The position numbers and the translations under genes were made by a program. From contig CALBZA010000024.1 of assembly GCA_937890005.1 (NCBI GenBank), positions 1-53,860 of the forward strand: DNA of 53,860 bases. The letters are read 5' to 3'. The notes under the pieces are model-generated. The model ran no database searches and was not told where the DNA came from. It was given only the letters and a program-made list of their open reading frames with translations. Below are positions 16,909 to 25,016 of the stretch, one piece after another. Source of the stretch: an uncultured Verrucomicrobia subdivision 3 bacterium (GTDB lineage Bacteria; Verrucomicrobiota; Verrucomicrobiia; Limisphaerales; DASXHY01). How positions within the stretch are numbered: the stretch's first letter is position 1; the number at the start of each line of letters is the position of its first letter.

Positions 16909-17762
16909 ACCCGACCGTCACATTGATCGTGAATACTGCGCAGCAGCCGGAGTTTCTTGCGCGTGTGCTGGCAGCGGTTGCGCGCCAGTCGGATGCACCC
17001 GAGGAACTCATCATTGCGGAGGATGGCCACGATCCTGAAACGCGCGAGGCTGTGGGCCAGGCGAGGTTTTCGGGCAGGACCGTTCTTCAACATGTGACAC
17101 AGGAAAAGGTCGGATTTCGCCGCAGCCGGATTCTGAACATCGCGATCGCCCAATCGTGCGGGGAATATGTGATTTTTCTAGATGGCGACACCATTCCGCA
17201 TCCGGATTTTGTGGGTGATCATCGGCGGCTGGCGCGCAAAGGATTTTTTGTTCAAGGACATCGTGCGCTGGTGAGCGAACAGGCGGCGTGCTGGTTCGGG
17301 GCCGGCGATTTCGATCTGGACCGGAGGCGTGCTTTTTTGGGCGGCGACTTGAAGGGATGGAAACATGTGTATCGCTGGATCGCGCCGTTCAAGCGCGTGC
17401 TGTACGATCTGGACGGCGTCCGCGGCTGCAATCTTGGCATCTGGCGCGAGGACCTCTTGCGCGTGAATGGCTACGATGAAGGTTACGTGGGTTGGGGATG
17501 CGAGGATCTCGATCTCGCTTCACGCCTTTTTCACAATTCCATCTGGCGCCTCGATGTGCGTGGGCGCGCCCTTTGTTATCACCTCTGGCATGCGCCCGCC
17601 GATCGGACCAATCTCGCCATGAACCAAAGCCGTCTTGATGGAGTGATCCTGAATCGAGCGCTTCGATGCGAACGTGGATTGGATGATCATTTGGAGCGAG
17701 TGAACCGGTTGGAAAACTCAGTCGCGCTTCGACCAGAGTGCGAGCCCGAGAAGAAGGCGTGA
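16905..17762 (+). CDS. Family 2 glycosyltransferase with galactosyltransferase-like C-terminus
   Basis: A 285-residue GT-A fold enzyme. It starts with TVTLIVNTAQQPEFLARVL, has a DxD-type metal/nucleotide-sugar site in FLDGDTIPHP near residues 88-97, and ends in a GWGCEDLDLASRLF block near 190-205, the GWGxED signature of the Glyco_transf_7C domain seen in chondroitin-polymerase and galactosyltransferase relatives. No membrane segments are visible, so it is cytoplasmic or peripheral. ATG 16905 overlaps the preceding stop by 4 bp and has GGGAGGG upstream. The last 45 bp overlap the 3' end of the convergent asparagine-synthase-like gene. Donor and acceptor are unknown. Confidence 0.88.
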   Translation: MNPTVTLIVNTAQQPEFLARVLAAVARQSDAPEELIIAEDGHDPETREAVGQARFSGRTVLQHVTQEKVGFRRSRILNIAIAQSCGEYVIFLDGDTIPHPDFVGDHRRLARKGFFVQGHRALVSEQAACWFGAGDFDLDRRRAFLGGDLKGWKHVYRWIAPFKRVLYDLDGVRGCNLGIWREDLLRVNGYDEGYVGWGCEDLDLASRLFHNSIWRLDVRGRALCYHLWHAPADRTNLAMNQSRLDGVILNRALRCERGLDDHLERVNRLENSVALRPECEPEKKA

Positions 17763-19508
17763 AGCACCGCTTCCCGAAACCGGTGCTTTGAACGACACAG
17801 TCCTGCCACCGGCCGGCCACAACTCGTCGAGCATTTTGCGGTTCATCCATTGCTCCAGTGTGGAACGATGTGGTTCCGCCTCGATACGAACCGCACGCCA
17901 GTCGGGACTGTTCAGGTCATAAAGGCGAACGTAACGGCGGGGTTCCTCCTTTCTCCATTTCAGCCAATACCACTGGCGAAGTCTTTTCTGGAGCGATGCG
18001 ATTTTCCGGGAAAAGAGTGTTGGCCGGATCGGTTCGAAGAGAAACGAATTGTGTTCGCGCGGAATCGCTGTGAGACGCGGATTGCTTTTGAACAGCAGTT
18101 CCTTCTGCAGCCTTCGGTTCCGCTTCAATTCCGACGGCACGGCAATTTGGGTTTCCAGCAGTTGACGGTCGAGAATCGGAACGATCGGCCAGCTGCTCAA
18201 AGCGAGCCGGTGAAGAAATGAACCGACGTGATACCTCGCGCGGGTGAAAAGCTTCATGAGCGATGCTCGCAACGGTTCCTCGGCTGTGCCGCGATCATAC
18301 TCCGCGCGAAGTTCATTGTGGCAGTCGCGGATTACATTTCCGATCTCAGGCGAGTTGATCAGCCTGATCAGCTGTTCGCTCGTGAGTCCCCACATGTTCA
18401 GCTGCGAGAAGAGGCGGTCGAAGGACCATCGTTGCGAGTTCGACTCCCAGCCATAAAGGAATGCGTCGCCTCCAAGAACATCCTCAAGCGCAAACCCGGA
18501 CCAGAACATCGGCGCAATATTTCCAACCGTTTCGCCGGAGCAATATCCTTCAATGTGACTGAACCCACCGGCAAGCTGTTCCCATCGCGCCATCCTCGCG
18601 GCGGCAGCGGCGAATTCCGTTGGCGTAAATTCGGTGGCTTCGGATTGGAAATTCCATCCGAGCTGCCGGGCGACGCGGCGTCCGACCTGTGTTTCAAGAT
18701 CGTTCGGTCGTCCGAGTCCAATTGCAGAATCGGTGACTTGTTCGGCATCGAGATAAGCAGCCATGAGCCGCGAATCCAGTCCGCCTGAAAGCAGAAGCGC
18801 CGTTTTCTTTCCAATCGGACAATGCAGGCGAATGGCGCGGCGCAACTCCGCTTCGGACCGCTCGGCAGTCTCCGCGGTGGAAATGGAATTGTTGCAGGGA
18901 AGGTTGCGAAGCGAGAACACTTCGCGCTCTTCAAAATCACCCGCGGCATTCCACTGCAGCAGATGTCCGGGTTTCAGACGACGAATTCCGCGAAGCAGAG
19001 GACGATCTCCGGTGAGGCTGTTGATCAACAGCATGCCGGTCAGTCCGTGCAGATCGAGCTCCGGTCGGAAGTTCGGATGAGCGGCAATCAGTTCCGGACT
19101 CGACGCCACGATCATCACGTCTGCCGATTGAAAATAATACACGGGAAAGAACCCGAGCAGATCGGACGCAAACGTGAGTCCGCGGGCGTTGGAGAATGTC
19201 GCAGCAACGAAATAGCCGCCGAAGGTTTTCCTGCTCTCTGGCTGGCAGAGCGCTGTCCCGATGGCTTCGGCATCCAGATGCTTTCCTTCGTCGCTGATCG
19301 CGTAGCCCAGCAGCAGATGGAATGAATCTTCACGGATCAAATGACTGAACGGCGCCTCCTTTCTCCGGCCTGCGAGGGCGACGAGTGGCGCGCAATCGAA
19401 TCGTTCCGTGTGAAGCGAAGGAAAGTCCGCCAGCTTTCCGGCTGCTGAACCTGCGAACTGCTCGCGGCGTTGCGGGTCAGGATCAACCGCGATCAGAAAG
19501 TGAGCCAT
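17718..19508 (-). CDS. Asparagine synthase-like amidotransferase/cyclase lacking the glutaminase cysteine
   Basis: A 596-residue protein with the AsnB layout: an N-terminal Ntn-like half (about 1-200) and a C-terminal PP-loop synthetase half with LLLSGGLDS at 238-246. Standard AsnB begins with Met-Cys-Gly, where Cys is the glutamine-hydrolysing nucleophile; this protein begins MAHFLIAV, so it cannot use glutamine in the normal way. Such variants form amide or lactam bonds in natural product pathways or take ammonia directly. It is 3 bp downstream of the alpha-oxoamine synthase, so the two are almost certainly co-translated. Its 3' end overlaps the convergent glycosyltransferase by 45 bp. The substrate is unknown; by context an amino-ketone or amino-sugar acceptor is possible. 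Confidence 0.85.
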   Translation of the reverse strand: MAHFLIAVDPDPQRREQFAGSAAGKLADFPSLHTERFDCAPLVALAGRRKEAPFSHLIREDSFHLLLGYAISDEGKHLDAEAIGTALCQPESRKTFGGYFVAATFSNARGLTFASDLLGFFPVYYFQSADVMIVASSPELIAAHPNFRPELDLHGLTGMLLINSLTGDRPLLRGIRRLKPGHLLQWNAAGDFEEREVFSLRNLPCNNSISTAETAERSEAELRRAIRLHCPIGKKTALLLSGGLDSRLMAAYLDAEQVTDSAIGLGRPNDLETQVGRRVARQLGWNFQSEATEFTPTEFAAAAARMARWEQLAGGFSHIEGYCSGETVGNIAPMFWSGFALEDVLGGDAFLYGWESNSQRWSFDRLFSQLNMWGLTSEQLIRLINSPEIGNVIRDCHNELRAEYDRGTAEEPLRASLMKLFTRARYHVGSFLHRLALSSWPIVPILDRQLLETQIAVPSELKRNRRLQKELLFKSNPRLTAIPREHNSFLFEPIRPTLFSRKIASLQKRLRQWYWLKWRKEEPRRYVRLYDLNSPDWRAVRIEAEPHRSTLEQWMNRKMLDELWPAGGRTVSFKAPVSGSGASRLLLGLALWSKRD

Positions 19509-19511
19509 AGG

Positions 19512-20630
19512 TTACGTTTTTCGACCAGATTGAGGCCGGTGATTGCCAACCAGCACTTGAGCCAGACAGTCCAGTTGCTCGCTGGAATGTTCGCTTGAGA
19601 TGACAAAACGGAAATATCCGTCCGAAGGATTGCCGGGATACTGGAGCAGGGGAGGAAAAATCCCGGCGGAAAGAAGTTCGCGTTTGAGGTTCGTTGTTTC
19701 GCGTTTCGAATCAGTCAGGATCGGCACGATCGGAGCAGGACTTTCCGACAGTGCGAAACCGGCGTTCACCAGTTTCTCGCGAAGCGTTTTGATGTTCCGA
19801 ATCAGTCGCTGACGAAAGCGAGGATCGCGTCGTAGAAGAGCGATTGCTTCCAGTGCCGCGCCGGCCAGTGGCAGTGGAATGGCTGTTGAACCGATGAAAG
19901 CCCGGCTCCGTTCGAGCATTTGCGACCGGAAACGCCGCGTTCCAAGAATCGCGCCGCCATACGCTCCAAACGCCTTGCTCAAGGTGATGCATTGAATGAT
20001 CCGGCTTCGATCGACTTTCTCGACTTCAAGCGATCCTTTTCCCGTGTTGCCGATCACTCCGGCGGCGTGGGCATCATCGACAAGGATTCTTCCCTCGCGC
20101 GGCAGCAGGCGCAGATACAGTTTCAGCGGTGCAACAGATCCGTCGGAGGCAAACAATCCGTCTGTCAGCACGATCGGTTTTGTGTTCGGTCCGAGCCGGG
20201 TCAGCGTTTGTTGCAATGATTCAACGTTGCGATGGCTGAATCGAATGACCGGGCAGTCCAGAAACAACGCGGCGTTTTGCAGAGCGGGATGCGCTTTCTC
20301 GTCGATCAGCGCGTGAGAGAAATTTCCTGCAAGCGCCTGCGCAGCGACCTGCGCTGCGGCGTAGCCGGTGGAAACGAGCAATGCGGATTCAGCGGCAAAA
20401 TATTCGGCGAGCTGTTGTTCCAGTTTCAGGAACACCGCGTGATTACCCGTCGTGCGACGCGAAGCGCTGACGCTCAATCCATATTTCGCAATGATGGCCT
20501 GCGCCGCCTTGAGCACGCGCGGATGACTTGCCATTCGGAAATAGTCGCATCCGGAAAAACTGGTGAGCGTTCGCTTGCCCCAGCGGACGTGCGTGCGGTC
20601 CACGGTTTGAAGCGATACGGGTTCTTTCAT
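19512..20630 (-). CDS. Alpha-oxoamine synthase (BioF/KBL-like, PLP-dependent)
   Basis: A 372-residue fold-type I PLP enzyme. These condense an amino acid with an acyl-CoA or acyl-ACP, with loss of CO2, to an alpha-amino ketone (BioF, KBL, SPT, ALAS). The PLP lysine is Lys219 in TLSKAFGAYGG, and VDDAHAAG (184-191) holds the cofactor Asp/His. The N-terminal SGCDYFRMASHP matches the N/CDYLxLxxHP block. No other biotin gene is nearby, and the gene is coupled (3-bp gap) to an asparagine-synthase-like gene, so a role in a specialised metabolite or lipid is more likely than biotin synthesis. The product cannot be read from the sequence. It lies 41 bp after the SLBB lipoprotein gene. Confidence 0.85.
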   Translation of the reverse strand: MKEPVSLQTVDRTHVRWGKRTLTSFSGCDYFRMASHPRVLKAAQAIIAKYGLSVSASRRTTGNHAVFLKLEQQLAEYFAAESALLVSTGYAAAQVAAQALAGNFSHALIDEKAHPALQNAALFLDCPVIRFSHRNVESLQQTLTRLGPNTKPIVLTDGLFASDGSVAPLKLYLRLLPREGRILVDDAHAAGVIGNTGKGSLEVEKVDRSRIIQCITLSKAFGAYGGAILGTRRFRSQMLERSRAFIGSTAIPLPLAGAALEAIALLRRDPRFRQRLIRNIKTLREKLVNAGFALSESPAPIVPILTDSKRETTNLKRELLSAGIFPPLLQYPGNPSDGYFRFVISSEHSSEQLDCLAQVLVGNHRPQSGRKT

Positions 20631-20671
20631 CGCGCTGGTGTATAACGCGACTTTCCCGCAGCGGCGAGACT

Positions 20672-21109
20672 CTATTGTTCGGGAAGGCGGAATTGAATGA
20701 TGTCGCCGGGCAGCAGTGGATAGTCGGCTCCGGCAAGAAGTCGCGCCGGATCAATCTGAATTTCCTCGTTGCTGCGCCGAATGATGATCACCGTGGGATC
20801 GACCGCCGAAACATACATTGCCGTGACAATCGCTTTGGCGAGAGTGAGATCCTGCGTCCAGGGAATGACAGGATTTTCCACCGGCCCGATCATCGTGATG
20901 TTGGACGGAAGATTTTGAAGCGCAGTTGCATTCGTGCCGGGTTGTGGCTGCTGTTGCGCCTGGTTCATCTGGGCGATGGCATCCCGTTGTCCGGCGAGAT
21001 ACGCGGCCCTGGCTTGAATTCCCGCCGTCGATTTCGAAACACAGCCGGCAAGGCAGGGAAGGAACAGGCAGAGGGTCGCTGCGATTTTGAACGAGGTGAA
21101 AATGTTCAT
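20672..21109 (-). CDS. Small lipoprotein with an SLBB-like (polysaccharide export) domain
   Basis: A 145-residue lipoprotein. The signal peptide MNIFTSFKIAATLCLFLPCLAGC carries a lipobox LAGC. A Gln/Ala-rich linker follows, then a domain (about 90-145) in which LTLAKAIVTAMYVS, VIIIRR, IQIDPARLL and PLLPGDIIQF match the SLBB pattern found in Wza-type polysaccharide export proteins. The polysaccharide-export N-terminal domain is missing, so it is an SLBB-only protein. ATG 21109 is chosen for the signal peptide; the frame extends to 21151. It sits between shc (42 bp upstream) and the alpha-oxoamine synthase gene (41 bp downstream) and may help anchor or export the product of the 14.5-20.6 kb cluster. 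Confidence 0.75.
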   Translation of the reverse strand: MNIFTSFKIAATLCLFLPCLAGCVSKSTAGIQARAAYLAGQRDAIAQMNQAQQQPQPGTNATALQNLPSNITMIGPVENPVIPWTQDLTLAKAIVTAMYVSAVDPTVIIIRRSNEEIQIDPARLLAGADYPLLPGDIIQFRLPEQ

Positions 21110-21151
21110 GCAGTTGTCGTGATTCTCAGACTGTTGCGGCATCGTTTCCAT

Positions 21152-23200
21152 TCAAACTTGCCGTGCCTTTGCGAAGTGCCGTCGTGCGCGGCCCAGCGCC
21201 TGCAACGGGAAGTAATGCCGATACATGTTGTAATTGATCATGAACCCACGCGCCAGCTCGCGTCCCTGCGCCAGTCGGGCGGTGTCCTTGTTGAGATCAA
21301 TGCGTTCACCAATGCCGTAACCGGGGAAACCACAACCGACATAGTGCGGTTCATCCCAGGTTCCGTTGTGCTGATGCCGCAACAGCCAGTCCACGCCGCG
21401 CCGGATGGCGTCGTCGTAATCGTGACCTCCAACCGCGAGCAATCCCATCAACGCCCAGGCGGTTTGTGAAGGCGTGTTGGGGCCGGTGGCGCGGAAGGAT
21501 TCATCCATGTAGGAAGCGCAGGATTCGCCCCAGCCGCCATCCGGACTCTGTTTCGATACGAGCCACTCGGCGGATTTTCGAATGCGCGGATCGTTCATAT
21601 TGAATCCGACGGCCCGCAAGCCCGGCAACACCAGTCCGGTGCCATAAATGTAATTCACGCCCCAGCGGCCGAACCAGCTGCCGTCCGGTTCCTGTTCGCT
21701 CATGATGTAACGCACGGCTTTGGCCACGGCAGGATCGCTCATGTCATATCCCATCAAGCCCAGCGCTTCGAGCTTGTGGCCGGTGAGATCGGCACTCGGG
21801 GGATCGAGCACTTCGCCGAAATCACAGAACGGAATGCGCGTGAGAATCCACTTGTTGTTGTCCTTGTCGAACGCGCCCCAACCGCCGTTCGACGACTGCA
21901 TGGCGCGAACCCACGTTTCCGCGCGGCGAATGGCGAAATCGATCCGCTGACGAAGCTCCGGTGTAACGAGGTCGCGCAATTGTACGAGCACCGTGATGGC
22001 CACGGCGGTGTCATCGAGATCGGGATAAAGCAGATTCGCACGTTCGAATGCCCAGCCGCCGCATTCGACTCCTTTCACGGTCATCGCCCAATCGCCCTTC
22101 ACCAGGATCTGCTTTTTGAGAATCCATTCCACGGCCGGGAGCATTTGCGGAAATGACTCCGGCGTTGCACCGCAATCGAGCAATCCCTGCAACGTCAGCA
22201 GTGTGTCCCAGATCGGCGATTCGCTCGCCTGCAGATACGTGGCGCCGTCGCGTTCGTAGGACCAGTGATGATTCCACGCGTCGAGTCCGTTGTGAATCAC
22301 TGCGTGATCGAGCGGATAACCTTCCGTGTGCAGCGCCATGAGACTGTAAATCCACGGCGGTTGAATTCCGCCCCACGCGCCGTCCGCGTCCTGATGCTTG
22401 ATGATCCATTCGAGGCAGAGCTTAATGCACGTTTCTCGGCCGGGCTTCCACGGAAGCCAGCCGTAAGCATGAAGCAACCGTTCGTTCGCCCAGAAGAACG
22501 TGGGCCAGAAACCGGTTTTGTTGCGCGGAATCGTGTAATCGAAGTTTTCCCGTCCGCCGGGGAAGAGTTCGTCCAGACGCCGATCCGCCGGCAACGGACG
22601 CACGGGGCGTCGCGCCGAAACAATTGCGAGCGGAACAATCGTCGCGCGTGCCCAGCTTGCAAACCAGTAAAGATTGAAGGGCATCCAGGTTGGCAGAAGA
22701 ATCAGTTCCGGCGGAACGACCGGCGTGAAAGCCCATGGCCATTCGCCGATCAACGCAAGCCAGATGCGGGTGAAGTTGCGGGTTTTCTTCAACCCGCCGT
22801 GAGCGAAAATCCATTCGCGCGCCTTGCGCAACGGTTCGTCGTCAGGCTTGAACCCGCAGCAGCGCAACGCGGCGTAGCATTCGACCGTCGTGTTGATGTC
22901 GCCCATCGGTGCCTGATGATAAACCTCCCACGATCCGTCGGGACGCTGCTCGCGCAGAATCGCGCGGATCACGCCCGGTGTTTTCGGGTCGTCCTTCACT
23001 CCGAGGAAATGCATCGCAAGAATCCATTGCGCCTCCATGCAGCAGTTGGATTCCAGCATGCCGACCCAGAAACCTTCCGGTTCCTGCTCGCGGACGAGCC
23101 AGTCCATGGCGCCGCGGATGGCGCTGTCGAGCCTGTCGCTTTGAACTGCAGGAGTTCGGGCTTTTGATGTGGGAAAGGTAATCGGTTCGGTAGAGTCCAT
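21152..23200 (-). CDS. shc: Squalene--hopene cyclase
   Basis: A 682-residue class II triterpene cyclase that folds squalene into hopene, the base of hopanoid membrane lipids. The catalytic acid motif DLDD is at 394-397, flanked by LLYP and TAVA. Several QW repeats are visible (for example EQRPDGSWEV, HQDADGAWGG, SNGGWGAF, EQEPDGSWFG, KQSPDGGWGE). Length is typical for the bacterial enzyme. ATG 23200 follows the TetR gene by 16 bp on the same strand, implying a regulator-enzyme operon. No squalene synthase (hpnCDE) or hopanoid-tailoring genes are in the window. The enzyme acts as a monotopic membrane protein. Confidence 0.96.
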   Translation of the reverse strand: MDSTEPITFPTSKARTPAVQSDRLDSAIRGAMDWLVREQEPEGFWVGMLESNCCMEAQWILAMHFLGVKDDPKTPGVIRAILREQRPDGSWEVYHQAPMGDINTTVECYAALRCCGFKPDDEPLRKAREWIFAHGGLKKTRNFTRIWLALIGEWPWAFTPVVPPELILLPTWMPFNLYWFASWARATIVPLAIVSARRPVRPLPADRRLDELFPGGRENFDYTIPRNKTGFWPTFFWANERLLHAYGWLPWKPGRETCIKLCLEWIIKHQDADGAWGGIQPPWIYSLMALHTEGYPLDHAVIHNGLDAWNHHWSYERDGATYLQASESPIWDTLLTLQGLLDCGATPESFPQMLPAVEWILKKQILVKGDWAMTVKGVECGGWAFERANLLYPDLDDTAVAITVLVQLRDLVTPELRQRIDFAIRRAETWVRAMQSSNGGWGAFDKDNNKWILTRIPFCDFGEVLDPPSADLTGHKLEALGLMGYDMSDPAVAKAVRYIMSEQEPDGSWFGRWGVNYIYGTGLVLPGLRAVGFNMNDPRIRKSAEWLVSKQSPDGGWGESCASYMDESFRATGPNTPSQTAWALMGLLAVGGHDYDDAIRRGVDWLLRHQHNGTWDEPHYVGCGFPGYGIGERIDLNKDTARLAQGRELARGFMINYNMYRHYFPLQALGRARRHFAKARQV

Positions 23201-23216
23201 GTTCTGAAAGCGGCGC

Positions 23217-23816
23217 TCAGGCGCCGCACGTGCTGAAAAATCGGCGAAGATGCTGCGCCAGTGTGTCGTGTGCGTGGGTGAAATCGAGATCGGGTTCGAC
23301 GATCAGCCGGGCGATCGCTCCGTCGAGCAGTGCGATCAGCCACAGTGAAGTGGCGTCGGGATCGATCTTTGGCGAAAGCTGCTTGGCCTCGATCGCACGC
23401 TGCATCAAATGCTTCACGAGTTCGCGCAGCTCGCTGTCGAACGCCATGCAGACGCTCCGGATCACCTTGTTTCTCGGCACCTCGGCCAGGATTTCCATCC
23501 AGAGGACCGCGTTCGATCCCGTGCAGATTTCACGAAGACTGAGCAGCATCACCTGAATGAGTCCTTCCCTCGGATCCGAGTGGTTGCCGAGCGGCTGGAG
23601 CACCGGAAGCATGCGCGAGCGGATTTCATCCGTGATCGCTTTCACGATGGCGTCCTTGTTCGGGAAATAATGGTAGATGTTTCCGACGCTCATCTGGCAT
23701 GCCTTGGCAATCTCAGCCATGCCGGTGGCATGAAAGCCGTGGCGCACAAAGCATTTGCGCGCCGCAAGGAGAACCTTGTGACGCTGCTCAATCCGATACT
23801 GTTCACTGACGGACAT
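23217..23816 (-). CDS. TetR-family transcriptional regulator
   Basis: A 199-residue regulator. The N-terminal helix-turn-helix reads KVLLAARKCFVRHGFHATGM...IAKACQMSVGNIYHYFPNKD (about 14-55), the TetR/AcrR signature. The C-terminal half is an all-helical ligand domain with no assignable ligand. It is the first gene of a unit continuing into shc after 16 bp. A palindrome 9 bp upstream of its start is a likely operator, so it probably represses itself and shc. A lipid or hydrophobic ligand would fit the target gene, but that is inference. Confidence 0.92.
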   Translation of the reverse strand: MSVSEQYRIEQRHKVLLAARKCFVRHGFHATGMAEIAKACQMSVGNIYHYFPNKDAIVKAITDEIRSRMLPVLQPLGNHSDPREGLIQVMLLSLREICTGSNAVLWMEILAEVPRNKVIRSVCMAFDSELRELVKHLMQRAIEAKQLSPKIDPDATSLWLIALLDGAIARLIVEPDLDFTHAHDTLAQHLRRFFSTCGA

Positions 23817-23825
23817 CTTTAGGTA

Positions 23826-23839
23826 AATGAACGCTCATT
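23826..23839. promoter_or_regulatory. Putative TetR operator
   Basis: AATGAACGCTCATT is an imperfect palindrome (reverse complement AATGAGCGTTCATT) of the type recognised by TetR/AcrR repressors. It lies 10-23 bp upstream of the tetR start. A TTGACC hexamer lies about 15-17 bases further upstream on the minus strand, so the palindrome would overlap or follow the -10 region. Confidence 0.6.
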
Positions 23840-23894
23840 CATTCTCAGAGCGGCGGCGTCAGGTCAAGAACGCAGGCGGGGCGGAAGAGGGATG

Positions 23895-23962
23895 AGGGGA
23901 AAGGGGGAAGGGGGAAGGGGAGAAATCCTTCGCGTCCTTCGCGTCCTTCGCGTCCTTTGCGT
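23895..23962. repeat. Purine-rich tract followed by four tandem 9-mers
   Basis: A G/A-rich run (about 23895-23924) is followed by CCTTCGCGT repeated three times and a fourth copy, CCTTTGCGT (23927-23962). This lies between the tetR promoter and the 3' end of moaB. It resembles other CTTCG-based spacer repeats in the window. Confidence 0.65.
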
Positions 23963-23984
23963 GAGGCACCAGGGCGAATTTTTT

Positions 23985-24467
23985 TCAGCAGCTTGTCGGG
24001 ACTTCCTGCAAGACTTCCACGCAATGCGGAATCGCGCCGACCACAAAATCGAGGCATTCGACTGCGCCGCTGGGCTTTCCGGGAAGACAGATCACCAGGC
24101 TGCGTTCAACCACCACTGCAAGCGCACGGGAGAGAATGGCGTTCTTTGTGATCTTCATCGACTCCATCCGCATGACTTCGCCGAAGCCGGGAAGTTCGCG
24201 CACGGCGATTTCGCGAACGGCTTCCGGCGTGACATCGCGCAACGCGACGCCTGTGCCGCCGGTGGTGAGAATCAACTGGCAGCCCTTGGCAATCTGTTCG
24301 CGAATCGCGCGCTGAATGTCGCGCTTCTCATCCGGAACCAGTTTTTCATCGAGAACCTTCCAGCCGTAACCTTCCGCCGCCTTCTTCAGAGCCGGTCCGC
24401 CCAGATCGTCGTAAAGCCCTTTGGACGCGCGGTCGGAAATGGTGATGATGCCAGCTTGAATGTTCAT
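23985..24467 (-). CDS. moaB: Molybdenum cofactor biosynthesis protein MoaB/MogA
   Basis: A 160-residue protein that adenylates molybdopterin before molybdate insertion. Key blocks are IITISDRAS at the N-terminus, LILTTGGTGVALRDVTPEAV (molybdopterin-binding TGGTG and Asp) and LPGKPSGAVECL near the C-terminus. Length fits the MoaB/MogA family; I cannot tell the two apart. It is the last gene of the thiG-rfaE1-panB-moaC-moaB unit, 68 bp after moaC with a short repeat (CACGCATCACGCATCAC, 24523-24539) in the gap and just inside moaC's end. Confidence 0.92.
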   Translation of the reverse strand: MNIQAGIITISDRASKGLYDDLGGPALKKAAEGYGWKVLDEKLVPDEKRDIQRAIREQIAKGCQLILTTGGTGVALRDVTPEAVREIAVRELPGFGEVMRMESMKITKNAILSRALAVVVERSLVICLPGKPSGAVECLDFVVGAIPHCVEVLQEVPTSC

Positions 24468-24535
24468 GTGATTTTCAGTTTCAAATTCTTCCCGTGTCCA
24501 ACGCGTTCACGTATTCACTCGTCACGCATCACGCA

Positions 24536-25012
24536 TCACCCCTTCACTTCCCTCTTCGTCTTACTGACCAGCCGCACATTCACAATCCTCATCTTCTTAT
24601 CCACCGCCTTGCACATGTCGTAGATCGTCAGCGCGGCGACGGATACGGCTGTGAGTGCTTCCATTTCAATTCCGGTTTGGGCGGCGATTTTTGCGGATGC
24701 AGTGATGACGACGCGATCCTGCGTTTTCGGAATGTCGAAATTCACCTCGCAATGCGTGAGGGGCAGGGGATGACAGAGCGGAATGAGTTCGCCCGTTTTC
24801 TTCGCCGCGAGAATTCCAGCGAGCCGTGCGGCGGCGAGAACGTTTCCTTTTGCGACGTTGTTGGATTGAATCAGCTTGAGCGTTTCGCGGTTGAGGCGGA
24901 TTTCTCCTGAAGCGACGGCTTCGCGCAGAAGGATCGGTTTGGCCGACACATCCACCATGCTGGCCTCCCCGGTGGCGTCGATGTGCGTGAGCTTTTTGGC
25001 AGTGCGCGGCAT
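24536..25012 (-). CDS. moaC: Cyclic pyranopterin monophosphate synthase MoaC
   Basis: A 158-residue protein that, with MoaA, converts GTP to cyclic pyranopterin monophosphate, the first step in molybdenum cofactor synthesis. MVDVSAKP, AKGNVLAAARLAGI, LCHPLPLT and the EMEALTAVSVAALTIYDMCK block (catalytic Glu, Asp, Lys) are present. The C-terminal end departs from the family: where SGGKSG normally follows the conserved Lys, this protein reads VSKTKREVKG and stops. The Lys is kept but the glycine-rich loop is not. It follows panB by 4 bp. No moaA is in the window. Confidence 0.95.
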   Translation of the reverse strand: MPRTAKKLTHIDATGEASMVDVSAKPILLREAVASGEIRLNRETLKLIQSNNVAKGNVLAAARLAGILAAKKTGELIPLCHPLPLTHCEVNFDIPKTQDRVVITASAKIAAQTGIEMEALTAVSVAALTIYDMCKAVDKKMRIVNVRLVSKTKREVKG

Positions 25013-25016
25013 GAAT

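Noticed and set aside
23927..23962. CRISPR array
   Set aside because: The 9-bp units are directly adjacent without spacers, and there are no cas genes.
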